Counted from the first letter of the stretch, positions 44,402 to 52,721 are shown. The stretch is 64,000 nucleotides of DNA from Bradyrhizobium cosmicum (GCF_007290395.2 NZ_CP041656.2:5580001-5644000); one strand, 5' to 3'. Notes: generated by a model from the sequence alone, not told the origin. Made by a program: numbers and translations.

Positions 44402-44607
44402 ACGTGGTTGTGATGGGGGATGTTCGGGCAAAGTTGCCGGGTCTCGTGTCCCGGATGCGTTGCAGCTCGTCGCGCTGCTGCGCAGAGCCGGGACCCGGAA
44501 AGCAACACGGCACAATTCGGCGACATGGGCCGGCTCTGGAGCGCACCGTCGAAGAGACGCTGCGCTGCGTCCGGGGCACGGGAGTGGGGTGGGTCGCAGA
44601 TACTCCC
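44402..44607. other. Intergenic region without a gene
   Basis: With the repeat that follows, this makes a stretch of over 300 bases between tetR and the carbamoylase gene. Short open frames here lack codon bias and ribosome binding sites; I see no gene. Confidence 0.5.
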
Positions 44608-44705
44608 CGTCGTTGCGAGCGCAGCGCGAGCCCGGGATCCATTTGCTCGCATGCACGTGGCACGATGGATTCCGGGCTCGCGCTTTGCGCGCCCCGGAGT
44701 GACGA
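44608..44705. repeat. Palindromic intergenic repeat (GAGCCCGGGATCC family), copy 1
   Basis: Two arms, GCGCGAGCCCGGGATCCAT and the near-complement ATGGATTCCGGGCTCGCGC, flank a 22-base centre. A related element lies at 55197-55341. Dispersed elements of this kind are common in Bradyrhizobium intergenic regions. Confidence 0.75.
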
Positions 44706-44715
44706 GGTTACAGCC

Positions 44716-45672
44716 TTACCCCTTCCGCACCGGCGTGCCGTCCGCCATCGTCGTCACGCCCTTGCGCTCCACGATCATCCCATACGCCTTCGGCTGGCGG
44801 TGAACGTCGAAATTGAACGTCGTGCGCTTGTATGAATTGCAGAGGTCGAGGTCGCAGCGGGCGAGTGCGATCTCGTCACTCTTGGTCGTGCACCGCGCGA
44901 CGATCTCGCCGGAGGGCGCGACGATGCAACTGCCCCCGATGTGATCGACGCCCTCCTCGACGCCCGCCTTGGCGACGCCGACCACGAAGGTGCCGTTCTG
45001 GTAGGCGCCGGACTGCATCACCAGATGATTGTGAAACAGCGAGAGATCGTCGTGCTCGGGCGCGGGCGGATTGTGCACCGGCGTGTTGTAGCCGATCATC
45101 ACCATCTCGACGCCCTGCAGGCCCATCACCCGGTAGGTCTCGCTCCAGCGGCGATCGTTGCAGATCGCCATCCCCATCACGCCGCCGAACGCCTTGGTCA
45201 CGCCAAAACCGCTACCGGGTTCGAAATAGCGCTTTTCCAGATGCTGGAATTCACGCCACGGCTCGTGCTCGGCATGGCCGGGCAGATGGACCTTGCGGTA
45301 CTTCAGGACGGTGGCGCCGCTCTTCTCGACCAGGATGGAGGTGTTGTAGCGCCTGACAACGCCGGCTTCGACCGTCAGCTCGGCGTAGCCGAGGCAGAAG
45401 CCGATGCCGAGCTCGCGTGCGAGGTCGAACAGGGGCTGCGTCGCCGGCCCGGGCATCTCGCGCTCGAAAAAGCTGTCGATCTCGGCCTGATCCTCGAAAT
45501 ACCAGCGCGGAAAGAAGGTGGTCAGCGCGAGCTCGGGATAGACGATCAGGTCGCAGCCGTTGGCGTGCGCCTGGCGCATCAAGGCCATCAGCCGCGCCAC
45601 GACCTCGGTTCTCGTCTCGCTTCTCGCCACCGGGCCAAGCTGGCCAGCCGCGACATTCACAAATCTCGCCAC
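44716..45672 (-). CDS. N-carbamoyl-D-amino-acid hydrolase (nitrilase superfamily)
   Basis: A 318-residue carbon-nitrogen hydrolase. The catalytic triad is intact and at the positions known for Agrobacterium D-carbamoylase: Glu47 (YPELALTTFF), Lys127 (YRKVHLPG) and Cys171 (AICNDRRW). Substrate-side segments NDRRWSETYRVMGLQGVEMV and GYNTPVHNPP also follow that enzyme. It would hydrolyse N-carbamoyl-D-amino acids to the amino acid, CO2 and ammonia. The start is the GTG at 45672 with GGAAAG upstream. No hydantoinase gene adjoins it. Confidence 0.92.
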   Translation of the reverse strand: MARFVNVAAGQLGPVARSETRTEVVARLMALMRQAHANGCDLIVYPELALTTFFPRWYFEDQAEIDSFFEREMPGPATQPLFDLARELGIGFCLGYAELTVEAGVVRRYNTSILVEKSGATVLKYRKVHLPGHAEHEPWREFQHLEKRYFEPGSGFGVTKAFGGVMGMAICNDRRWSETYRVMGLQGVEMVMIGYNTPVHNPPAPEHDDLSLFHNHLVMQSGAYQNGTFVVGVAKAGVEEGVDHIGGSCIVAPSGEIVARCTTKSDEIALARCDLDLCNSYKRTTFNFDVHRQPKAYGMIVERKGVTTMADGTPVRKG

Positions 45673-45791
45673 GCGTCTTTCCTTCGTTCGCCTCTTGCGT
45701 CGCCAAGCACCTTCGCGCGCGGCGCCGCACATGCAGATTCCGCGCCTGTGGAGCTACCTACGCAAGGACCAGACGACCTGCAGATCAAATC

Positions 45792-45826
45792 GGGGAACTA
45801 TCGTTGCCAATATGCAACGGTTCCCC
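45792..45826. repeat. 35-bp inverted repeat (GGGGAAC ... GTTCCCC)
   Basis: GGGGAAC-TAT-CGTTG, an 8-base centre, then CAACG-GTTCCCC. It lies between divergent genes, 84 bases upstream of the small coiled-coil gene. It could be an operator or an mRNA stem-loop. Confidence 0.6.
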
Positions 45827-45909
45827 ACTGTCTGAAGCCGGACAAAACAAACTCCCATTCCGGCCATGAACGGCTCTCACAACGCCGTGAGACATGCAGG
45901 GGAACTACG

Positions 45910-46134
45910 ATGCGCGCACAACGCATTTGGAAAGTGAATGGGGACGCCAGCATCGGGCATCTCCAATCCAGGCTGGACGATCTGAACAAGCGCCTCAGCC
46001 AGCTCGAAAGCCGGCATCCGGAGAGCTGGAAGGTCGAAGAACTGAGATCGAGCGCGCTCAACCTGTCGCGCGAGATCGACGACATCCGCTGCGCCGAGGC
46101 GACTGCGGCGTTGAGCGAGCTGCTGCGGAAGTAG
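45910..46134 (+). CDS. Small coiled-coil protein, 74 residues
   Basis: Reads MRAQRIWKVNGDASIGHLQS then RLDDLNKRLSQLESRHPESW and a second helix EELRSSALNLSREIDDIRCA. Leucine spacing indicates a helical hairpin or coiled-coil dimer. AGGGGAAC lies 5 bases before the ATG, a good ribosome binding site. No family recognised. The strong inverted repeat at 45792-45826 lies in its upstream region. Confidence 0.65.
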   Translation: MRAQRIWKVNGDASIGHLQSRLDDLNKRLSQLESRHPESWKVEELRSSALNLSREIDDIRCAEATAALSELLRK

Positions 46135-46235
46135 CCGGTGCGCCGCGTGTAGGACGCTCTCGTCGGCGCAGACGAATGATGAGTTTCGCAAGGGCTCTGC
46201 CTGTCCTGCGGAGCGATGATTCGCGAGGGGTGCGT

Positions 46236-46260
46236 GGAACCAACGCTGTGCACCGCCATT
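46236..46260 (+). promoter_or_regulatory. Possible stress promoter, GGAAC-N16-CATT
   Basis: GGAAC and CATT stand 16 bases apart, ending 25 bases before the 37-residue gene. One -10 mismatch to CGTT; the same CATT variant occurs at 10732-10756. Confidence 0.3.
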
Positions 46261-46285
46261 GCCATGCTGAGCATGGAGCAAGATC

Positions 46286-46399
46286 ATGACCAGGCACCTG
46301 ACGCGAGCCCATCTCGCGCGCGGCGTGGCCGGCGCGGTGTCCACGCTGGTCCTGTGCGCGACGATGGCATTCACCATTGCGCGCCACTTCGCGTTGTAG
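46286..46399 (+). CDS. Single-helix membrane peptide, 37 residues
   Basis: Reads MTRHLTRAHLARGVAGAVST followed by the hydrophobic LVLCATMAFTIARHFAL, so it has one membrane helix with a basic inside end. GGAG lies 7 bases before the ATG. It is 25 bases upstream of the 108-residue gene and may be co-transcribed with it. Confidence 0.55.
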   Translation: MTRHLTRAHLARGVAGAVSTLVLCATMAFTIARHFAL

Positions 46400-46424
46400 A
46401 ATCTGGCGCTGTGAGGAATTTCGC

Positions 46425-46751
46425 ATGAGTTCGGATCCCGAGGAGTCGGTACGGCTGCAAGGCTATGGCGAGATGACGTTGCGCACCGCCGTCACGACCT
46501 TGATGCTGCTTGCGCCGCGCGAACGCGCCGATGCCGCGATTTTCCGCGTCCGCGACGACGTGCGGCTGGCTTCGAGCGAGATTGCCGAACTCGCCTCGGA
46601 ATGGGGCATCACGCCGGCGCCTGAGGTGAGGTCGCCGAAGCTCGTCCCGCAGCAGCATTGGACGCACATCGTTCGCGGCATGGTGCGCGAGGCGCCGCTG
46701 CCGGCGCTGATGGTGGCATTCATGCTTGGCGTGGTGGTGGCGCGGCGGTAG
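46425..46751 (+). CDS. Protein of unknown function with C-terminal membrane helix, 108 residues
   Basis: The first 75 residues are soluble and charged (SSDPEESVRLQGYGEMTLRT, ERADAAIFRVRDDVRLASSE); the last 20 (LPALMVAFMLGVVVARR) form a membrane helix with Arg at the end, the pattern of a tail-anchored protein. AGGAA precedes the ATG at 46425. The VAFMLGVVVARR ending resembles the ElaB/YqjD ribosome-anchoring tail (GxxxGxLLxRR) but the body differs. Possible partner of the 37-residue gene just upstream. Confidence 0.68.
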   Translation: MSSDPEESVRLQGYGEMTLRTAVTTLMLLAPRERADAAIFRVRDDVRLASSEIAELASEWGITPAPEVRSPKLVPQQHWTHIVRGMVREAPLPALMVAFMLGVVVARR

Positions 46752-46763
46752 GCTACGAGCCGC

Positions 46764-47738
46764 TCACTTCTGCTCGTTCGCTTTCATCTCCTCGGCATAA
46801 GGACGCAACGCGTCGGACATTGCGTCGAGGCGTTTTTGCCACTCGGCACCAGGCAGAAAGGCGATCACCGGCTCGTCGCCAGGTGAGCCCGCCAGGTACT
46901 CGGGATTGCGCAGGCCTTCGGCGATCCCCGCTTCCAGCTTCCTGACGATCTCGTCCGGCACGGCTTTCGGGACAGCGAAGCCGCGTTCTGCCGTCGACGT
47001 GACTGGAAAGCCGACTTCCTCGGCTGTGGGAACCTCGGGCAGCGATGCAAAGCGCTTCTTCGACAGGATCGCGATGACGCGAAGCGGCCCCCTGTTGCTG
47101 CCGTGCAGTTCCGGAATCTCGCTGAGACTGACCATCCCGACTTGCAGATGCCCGCCGAGCAGATCGGTCCGCTGTGCCGCCGTTCCCCGGTAGGAGATTT
47201 CGTTGGGCTCGACCTTCGCGGCTGCCGCGAGCATGCGAATGGCCAGATGTCCGTTGGTGCCGGCGCCATTATGACCGAACGTCACCGAGCCCGGCTTGCT
47301 GCGCAGTGCGGCGATGACATCCGGCAGAGCGTTGAATTGGCTGCCGGCGGGCACCACGACCACGTTCGGATCTTCGACGACCCGCGCGACCAGCCGGATG
47401 TCGTCCGTGCTGTATTGGGTTTTGCGCGTCATCGGCAGGAAGTTGTAGCCGGGCACGTTGACGACGCCGATCGCATAGGCGTCGGGCGCTGCGCGCGCGA
47501 TCGACGCAAACGCGATCTCGCCGCCGGCGCCGGGCTTGTTGAGGACGACGAACTTCGCCTTGCCGCCCAGCGCGCGCTCGACAAAGGGAAGCAGCTTGCG
47601 CGCCATCACATCGGTGCCGCCGCCGGGCGCAAAGCCGACGACCACTTCGATCGGCTTGTCCTCCGGCCACGCGGCCCATGCCGGCCCGCAAGCGGCGAAG
47701 CCAAACGCTGCAACGAGCGCGATGATTTTCTTGGTCAT
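46764..47738 (-). CDS. TctC/Bug-type tripartite tricarboxylate binding protein
   Basis: A 324-residue periplasmic binding protein. The signal peptide is MTKKIIALVAAFGFAACGPA (cleavage near WAA). Bug-family motifs follow: WPEDKPIEVVVGFAPGGGTD (about 23-42), NKPGAGGEIAFASIARAAPD, and GHNGAGTNGHLAIRMLA. It binds a carboxylate-type solute. No TctA or TctB membrane genes are nearby, the usual state for the many orphan Bug genes. The ATG at 47738 is selected for its signal peptide. Confidence 0.9.
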   Translation of the reverse strand: MTKKIIALVAAFGFAACGPAWAAWPEDKPIEVVVGFAPGGGTDVMARKLLPFVERALGGKAKFVVLNKPGAGGEIAFASIARAAPDAYAIGVVNVPGYNFLPMTRKTQYSTDDIRLVARVVEDPNVVVVPAGSQFNALPDVIAALRSKPGSVTFGHNGAGTNGHLAIRMLAAAAKVEPNEISYRGTAAQRTDLLGGHLQVGMVSLSEIPELHGSNRGPLRVIAILSKKRFASLPEVPTAEEVGFPVTSTAERGFAVPKAVPDEIVRKLEAGIAEGLRNPEYLAGSPGDEPVIAFLPGAEWQKRLDAMSDALRPYAEEMKANEQK

Positions 47739-48120
47739 GATTTCCAGCCCTGTTTTTTGTTTTTGGCCGATCGCGTCGTCGAAGCTGCGATCGACTGTAG
47801 GGGTCATCTAGCCGTCGGCTTGACCAGAGGGCAACCGATTATCCCGGGACCAGGCGCTCGATGGGCAGCGGCGTTTCGCGCAGCAAAGCATGCAGGCGTC
47901 AGGAGGGATCGCTTCGAATGGCCAGACCGTCGTCCTCTGACCTACCGCACAAGTCGCGACCACCGATGCGGCGAATGACAAGCCATGCCACGCACACAGA
48001 CGCCCCTGCCCGGCCAAATCGGCCGTGGACCCGTCCGGAAATTCGTTGCAGAAAGGGCGCTCTCGAGGCACCCGGCGGCCGGTCCGCCTAGCCTCTGGAA
48101 AACGTCAACTTTTGAAATCT
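47739..48120. other. Intergenic region upstream of tRNA-Pro and TctC-type gene
   Basis: About 380 bases without a convincing gene. It should hold the promoter of the binding-protein gene at its left end and the end of the tRNA transcript at its right end. An 87-codon frame on the minus strand (47808-48071) is Cys/Arg/Pro-rich, has no ribosome binding site and no family likeness. Confidence 0.5.
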
Positions 48121-48197
48121 TGGTCGGAGTGGCAGGATTCGAACCTGCGACCCCTGCGTCCCGAACGCAGTGCTCTACCGGGCTGAGCCACACTCCG
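48121..48197 (-). tRNA. tRNA-Pro (anticodon CGG)
   Basis: Read on the minus strand: acceptor CGGAGTG pairs with CACTCCG, followed by A and an encoded CCA. The anticodon stem CTGCG/CGCAG encloses TTCGGGA, anticodon CGG, decoding CCG. The T-loop GTTCGAATC is standard. Length 77 with CCA. Confidence 0.97.
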
Positions 48198-48265
48198 ACA
48201 AGAGGCCGGCTTATAGCGTCGGGTGTGGCGCACCGCAAGCGGCCGGTTTGAGGAATTTCGTCCCA

Positions 48266-49255
48266 GTGAAAACGGGTCTTGAAACGCTGATTTTGCCGGC
48301 CGGCGAGGCCGCCGCCGAGGCTGCGGCCCGAACACTGGCCGCCGGCGGGCTGGTCGCGTTCCCGACCGAGACGGTCTACGGGCTCGGCGCAGATGCCGCC
48401 AATGCGACCGCCATCGCCCATCTCTACGCCGCCAAGGGCCGGCCGGCGTTCAATCCACTGATCGCCCACGTCGCCGACCTCGCCGCCGCGCAGGCCATCG
48501 GCCGGTTCGACGCCCGCGCGCTGCGGCTGGCGGAGGCGTTTTGGCCGGGGCCGCTGACGCTGGTGGTGCCGAAGACGGAGGGCTGCCCGGTCGCCGATCT
48601 CGCCACCGCGGGCCTCGACACGGTCGCGATCCGCATTCCCGCCCACAAGGTGGCGGAAGCCATCCTGCGGGCCTTTGGCGAGGCCGTGGTGGCACCGTCG
48701 GCCAACATCTCCGGCCATGTCTCGCCGACGCTGGCCGCCCATGTTGCAAGCGACCTTACAGGGCGGATCGACCTGATCGTCGACGGCGGGCCGGTGGCGG
48801 TCGGCGTCGAATCGACCATCGTCGGATGCTTCGAGGCGCCGATGTTGCTGCGGCCGGGCGGGTTGTCGCGCGAACGGATCGAGGCGGTGCTCGGCGCGCC
48901 GCTGGCCCGGCCGCCCGTGGAGGCCGGGAGCGACGACAGCCAGCCGCTGGCGCCGGGCATGCTGGCCTCGCATTACGCGCCGCGCGCCCAGGTGCGGCTC
49001 GACGCGCGCGATGTCGCCCCGGGCGAGGCGCTGCTGGCATTTGGCCCTGCGCGCCTGCCCGGCCTTGACGCCGCGTCGGCGGTCATGAATTTGTCGCCCG
49101 CCGGTGATCTCGATGAGGCCGCCGCGAACCTGTTCGGCCATCTTCGCAGCCTCGATGCGAAGGGAGCGCGGACGATCGCGGTGATGACGATCCCTGGCGA
49201 GGGACTTGGCGAGGCGATCAACGACCGGCTGCGCCGGGCGGCCGTGGCGAGATAA
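48266..49255 (+). CDS. L-threonylcarbamoyladenylate synthase (Sua5/YrdC family)
   Basis: A 329-residue Sua5-type enzyme that makes threonylcarbamoyl-AMP for the t6A37 modification of ANN-decoding tRNAs. The YrdC core has GGLVAFPTETVYGLGADAAN (about 27-46), KGRPAFNPLIAHV (about 57-69), FWPGPLTLV (about 93-101), VAIRIPAH and VAPSANISGHVSPT; the Sua5 C-terminal domain (about 215-325) includes LAPGMLASHYAPRA. I chose the GTG at 48266 (GAGGAA 10-14 bases upstream); earlier codons overlap the tRNA gene. Confidence 0.93.
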   Translation: MKTGLETLILPAGEAAAEAAARTLAAGGLVAFPTETVYGLGADAANATAIAHLYAAKGRPAFNPLIAHVADLAAAQAIGRFDARALRLAEAFWPGPLTLVVPKTEGCPVADLATAGLDTVAIRIPAHKVAEAILRAFGEAVVAPSANISGHVSPTLAAHVASDLTGRIDLIVDGGPVAVGVESTIVGCFEAPMLLRPGGLSRERIEAVLGAPLARPPVEAGSDDSQPLAPGMLASHYAPRAQVRLDARDVAPGEALLAFGPARLPGLDAASAVMNLSPAGDLDEAAANLFGHLRSLDAKGARTIAVMTIPGEGLGEAINDRLRRAAVAR

Positions 49256-49276
49256 GATCAAGCAAGAGACGAGACA

Positions 49277-50704
49277 ATGAACATCAACAAGCCCGCCACC
49301 CCTCCGCTTGCGCCCGAACTGATCGACCAATTCCGCAAGATCGTCGGCGAGCGCCACGCGATCACCGATGCGGCCGACATCGAGGCCTACGTCACCGAGG
49401 AGCGCAATCTGTTCCACGGCCGCTCGCCGCTGGTGCTGCGCCCGGGCACGACCGCGGAGGTCGCCGAAATCTGCAAGCTCGCTTCCGCGCACAGAATCGC
49501 GCTGGTGCCGCAGGGCGGCAATACCGGCCTCGTCGGCGGCCAGACGCCGCACAATGGCGAGGTGGTGGTGTCGCTGCGCCGGCTCGACAAGATCCGCGAG
49601 GTCGACACGGCGTCGAACACCATGACGGTCGAAGCCGGCGTGGTGCTGCAGGTCGCGCAACAGAAGGCCTCCGACGTCGACCGGCTGTTTCCGCTGTCGC
49701 TGGGCGCCGAAGGCAGCTGCACCATCGGCGGCAACCTCTCGACCAATGCCGGCGGCACCGCCGCGCTCGCCTATGGCGTAGCGCGCGAGATGGCGCTGGG
49801 GCTCGAAGTGGTGCTCGCCGACGGGCGCGTGCTCAACACGCTGTCGAAGCTGAAGAAGGACAACACCGGCTACAATCTGCACAACCTCTTCATCGGCGCG
49901 GAAGGCACGCTCGGCATCATCACCGCGGCGACGCTGAAGCTGTTTCCAAAACCGCGATCGGTCGAGACCGCCTATGTCGGGCTGAAGTCGCCGCAAGCGG
50001 CGCTGAAGCTGCTGACGATCGCACAGAGCGAGGCCGCCAATTTGCTGACGAGCTTCGAGCTGCTGTCGGAGATGGCGGTCGATTTCTCGGTCCGCCACTC
50101 CATCGACGTGCGCGATCCGCTTGGCCAGAAGCATCCCTGGTACGTGCTGATGGAATTGTCCTCTCCGGGCGACGACGCCCGCACGCCGCTGGAGACGATC
50201 CTCGGCCGCGCCATGGAGGAGGAGATCGTCGACGACGCCGTGATCGCGGCCAGCCTCGCCCAGCGCAACAATTTCTGGAAGCTGCGCGAGGAGATGTCGG
50301 CGGCGCAGAAGCCGGAGGGCGGCTCGATCAAGCACGACATCTCCGTGCCGGTCGCCGCCGTGCCTGAATTCATCGAGGAAGCCAACGCCGCCGTGGTGAA
50401 GCTGATCCCCGGCGCGCGGCCGGTGCCGTTCGGCCATCTCGGCGACGGCAACCTGCATTACAATGTCAGCCAGCCGATCGGCGCCAATACGGCGGATTAC
50501 CTCGCCCGCTGGCACGAGATGAACGCGGTGGTGTTCGCGATCGTGCTGCGCATGGGCGGCTCGATCTCGGCCGAGCACGGCATCGGCGTGCTCAAGCGCG
50601 ACGAGCTGCCCGACGTCAAGGACAAGACCGCGATCGAGCTGATGCGCGCGATCAAGGCGATGCTCGATCCGCTCGGCATCATGAATCCCGGGAAGGTGCT
50701 GTGA
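49277..50704 (+). CDS. FAD-binding 2-hydroxyacid dehydrogenase (D-2-hydroxyglutarate/D-lactate type)
   Basis: A 475-residue flavoenzyme. The PCMH-type FAD domain (about 50-230) has VLRPGTTAEVAEICKLA, QGGNTGLVGGQTPHNGEVVV and FIGAEGTLGIITAATLKLFP. The C-terminal catalytic domain has PFGHLGDGNLHYNVSQP with the metal-binding histidines and ISAEHGIGVLKRDELPDVK near 430-448. These fit D-2-hydroxyglutarate or D-lactate dehydrogenases more than GlcD. The next gene's GTG overlaps its stop codon, so a GNAT acetyltransferase is translationally coupled. Confidence 0.93.
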   Translation: MNINKPATPPLAPELIDQFRKIVGERHAITDAADIEAYVTEERNLFHGRSPLVLRPGTTAEVAEICKLASAHRIALVPQGGNTGLVGGQTPHNGEVVVSLRRLDKIREVDTASNTMTVEAGVVLQVAQQKASDVDRLFPLSLGAEGSCTIGGNLSTNAGGTAALAYGVAREMALGLEVVLADGRVLNTLSKLKKDNTGYNLHNLFIGAEGTLGIITAATLKLFPKPRSVETAYVGLKSPQAALKLLTIAQSEAANLLTSFELLSEMAVDFSVRHSIDVRDPLGQKHPWYVLMELSSPGDDARTPLETILGRAMEEEIVDDAVIAASLAQRNNFWKLREEMSAAQKPEGGSIKHDISVPVAAVPEFIEEANAAVVKLIPGARPVPFGHLGDGNLHYNVSQPIGANTADYLARWHEMNAVVFAIVLRMGGSISAEHGIGVLKRDELPDVKDKTAIELMRAIKAMLDPLGIMNPGKVL

Positions 50705-51141
50705 GCACCTCCCTCACGATCGATGCGATCGGCGATGCCGATGTCGAGCCGGTCGTCGCGCTGTGGCAGCGCTGCGGCCTGACGCGCCCGTGGAACGATC
50801 CCTATGCCGACATCGCGCTGGCGCGGCGGCGGGAGAACTCCACCGTGCTGGTCGGCCGCGACGACGGCGCCATCGTCGCCACCGTCATGGTCGGCCATGA
50901 CGGCCATCGCGGCTGGGTCTACTACGTCGCGGTCGATCCCGATGGCCGCAAGCGCGGCTTTGGCCGCGTCATCATGACGGCCGCGGAAGACTGGCTGCGC
51001 ACGGCGGGAATCGCAAAGCTGCAGCTGCTGGTCCGCCGCGAGAACGCGCAGGCCAATGCGTTCTACCAGTCGCTCGGCTTCGAGGAATCGACGTCGGTGA
51101 TGTTCCAGAAGTGGCTCGACGGCCGCGAGCAGCCCCGTTAG
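50701..51141 (+). CDS. GNAT acetyltransferase (YpeA-like)
   Basis: A 146-residue GNAT-fold enzyme. The acetyl-CoA-binding loop reads VDPDGRKRGFGRVIMTAAED (about 77-96, R-x-x-G-x-G-like), followed by KLQLLVRRENAQANAFYQSL and GF near the C-terminus. The order and sequence (WQRCGLTRPWNDP near the start) follow YpeA. The GTG at 50701 overlaps the upstream stop (GTGA). Acceptor unknown. Confidence 0.88.
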   Translation: MSTSLTIDAIGDADVEPVVALWQRCGLTRPWNDPYADIALARRRENSTVLVGRDDGAIVATVMVGHDGHRGWVYYVAVDPDGRKRGFGRVIMTAAEDWLRTAGIAKLQLLVRRENAQANAFYQSLGFEESTSVMFQKWLDGREQPR

Positions 51142-51153
51142 CGGAAGACAGCA

Positions 51154-51735
51154 ATGACCATTTCCGACCGCGTCCGCATCAAGGACGTCCGCGTGCTCTC
51201 GGACGGCTGGACCACGCTGAAGAACACGACGTTCGAGTATCGGCGCGCCAATGGCGAGTGGCAGACGCAGCACCGGGAAACCTACGAGCGCGACAACGCC
51301 GCCGCGGTGCTGCCGTATAATCGCGCACGACGGACCGTGATCCTGGTGCGCCAGTTTCGCCTTGCGGCGTTCATCCGCGGCTACGACGATCTCATGATCG
51401 AGGCGGCCGCTGGCGTGCTGGACGACGCCTCCCCCGAGGTGCGCATTCGCGCCGAGGCCGAGGAGGAGACCGGCTACCGCCTGCACCACGTCCACAAAGT
51501 GTTCGAGGCGTTCATGAGCCCCGGCTCGGTAACCGAGAAATTGCATTTCTTCGTCGCAGAGTACGAGCCGGAGATGCGGGTCAGTGCCGGCGGCGGCCTC
51601 GAGCATGAGGGCGAGGACATCGAGGTGCTCGAGCTTTCCATCGACGAGGCGCTGGCGATGATCGCCGACGGCCGGATCATCGACGCCAAGGCGATCATGC
51701 TGCTGCAATATGCGGCGCTGCACGTGTTTCGCTGA
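51154..51735 (+). CDS. NudK-like NUDIX hydrolase (GDP-mannose/ADP-ribose pyrophosphatase type)
   Basis: A 193-residue NUDIX protein. The N-terminal half (VRVLSDGWTTLKNTTFEYRR and QHRETYERDNAAAVLPYNR) and the loop LVRQFRLAAFIRGYDDLMIE match the NudK family. The NUDIX box is AGVLDDASPEVRIRAEAEEE followed by TGY; an Ala occupies the usual Arg of REUxEExGU. Catalytic glutamates are kept. It lies 12 bases after the acetyltransferase and is likely part of the same transcript. Confidence 0.88.
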   Translation: MTISDRVRIKDVRVLSDGWTTLKNTTFEYRRANGEWQTQHRETYERDNAAAVLPYNRARRTVILVRQFRLAAFIRGYDDLMIEAAAGVLDDASPEVRIRAEAEEETGYRLHHVHKVFEAFMSPGSVTEKLHFFVAEYEPEMRVSAGGGLEHEGEDIEVLELSIDEALAMIADGRIIDAKAIMLLQYAALHVFR

Positions 51736-51803
51736 GGCGGAGGCTTGCTCGTTCTTCGCTGAAGCGGCCCTTCGGGTCCGGATCAGGCCTCAGCCGTTTC
51801 CCC

Positions 51804-51819
51804 CTCCCGCAAGCGGGAG
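51804..51819. terminator. Short hairpin between convergent genes
   Basis: CTCCCGC-AA-GCGGGAG lies between the NudK gene and the convergent outer-membrane gene. No T-run follows; it is a weak bidirectional terminator candidate or a repeat remnant. Confidence 0.35.
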
Positions 51820-51857
51820 AGGTAGCGCAGTCCCCGTCCGATCACGAGGATCGGACC

Positions 51858-52721
51858 TTATACCGGAGGCCGGAATCCGGTCGGCGTGGTGACGCTCAGA
51901 TTATTGCCCCAGGCGCCGCCCGTGCGACCACCGAGGTAAAGTCCTTGCCACGGATCGGATGGCGGCACCGGCGCCGCTGCGCGGCCTTTCATGCTGGCAT
52001 AAGCGGCGTTCGGGCCGGAGGGCGGCGCAAACTTGTAGCTCAGCCCGATCGTGACCGCCTGAAACTGCGCATGTGCACTCACGCTGGACGAAACCAGCGC
52101 CTGTAGCGGGGCGGGCGCCGGCGTTGCCGGAAGACTGACCGTTCCGAGATCGACGTACCGGTATTCGAAGTTGAGAATGAGGTTCGGGCGCAGCATGTAG
52201 TCGGCACCGACGCCAGCGGTCCAGCCGAACTTCACGCCGGAGGTCTGCGTGATCACGGGACCCAGCCCGGCAGTCTGACCGGAAGTGCCAAGATCATATC
52301 TGTTGGTCAGGTTGACATTGCCGTAGGCCACACCGCCCGTCCCGTAGAACAGGAACGAACCGTACGTCCATCCAAGCCTGCCGCGAACCGTTCCATACCA
52401 GTCGATGTTCGCGCTGGTCACTTCCGACGGATACACAAAGGCGGTGGGACTGCGCGGGACAAACTGGCCGCTCGTATCACTCTTGAGGCCGACCCAGGAA
52501 ATGTCCCCTTCGAAGCCGTAGACGAGACTGCCGCTCTGCCAATTGTAGCCGGCAACCGCTGTCGCCAGCCAGCTCGAACTGCTCGCGGGACCAAAGCCCG
52601 CAGGGTCTGCAATCAGAGCAGCACCAAAGGCAGCTTCGTTCCAGGCCGTTGCCAGCAGCACCGCTGCGGTCGCGCCGACCCTGAAGGATTTAAAAGAAAA
52701 ACAGTGAGGTACAATGATCAT
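51858..52721 (-). CDS. Outer-membrane beta-barrel protein with atypical C-terminus
   Basis: A 287-residue Omp25/Omp31-like porin family protein. A signal-like N-terminus (SFRVGATAAVLLATAWNEAA) precedes beta-strand segments such as YNWQSGSLVYGFEGDISW, NIDWYGTVRGRLGWTYGSFL, FYGTGGVAYGNVN, GWTAGVGADYMLRPN and LNFEYRYVDLG. A strand normally found near the start of this family, here PWQGLYLGGRTGGAWGN, lies at the C-terminus (about 258-274) after a Pro-rich linker, which looks like a circular shift. The ends do not finish with the usual aromatic residue. Function unknown beyond the outer-membrane barrel. Confidence 0.82.
   Translation of the reverse strand: MIIVPHCFSFKSFRVGATAAVLLATAWNEAAFGAALIADPAGFGPASSSSWLATAVAGYNWQSGSLVYGFEGDISWVGLKSDTSGQFVPRSPTAFVYPSEVTSANIDWYGTVRGRLGWTYGSFLFYGTGGVAYGNVNLTNRYDLGTSGQTAGLGPVITQTSGVKFGWTAGVGADYMLRPNLILNFEYRYVDLGTVSLPATPAPAPLQALVSSSVSAHAQFQAVTIGLSYKFAPPSGPNAAYASMKGRAAAPVPPSDPWQGLYLGGRTGGAWGNNLSVTTPTGFRPPV

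Noticed and set aside
47808..48071. An 87-codon frame upstream of tRNA-Pro
   Set aside because: No ribosome binding site, Cys- and Arg-rich composition, no family resemblance.
48121..48260. Integration site for a mobile element at tRNA-Pro
   Set aside because: I found no integrase, no direct repeat of the tRNA 3' end and no foreign composition around it in the window.
48170..48265. A longer start for the Sua5-like protein
   Set aside because: It would overlap the tRNA-Pro gene; residues before the GTG at 48266 have no family likeness.
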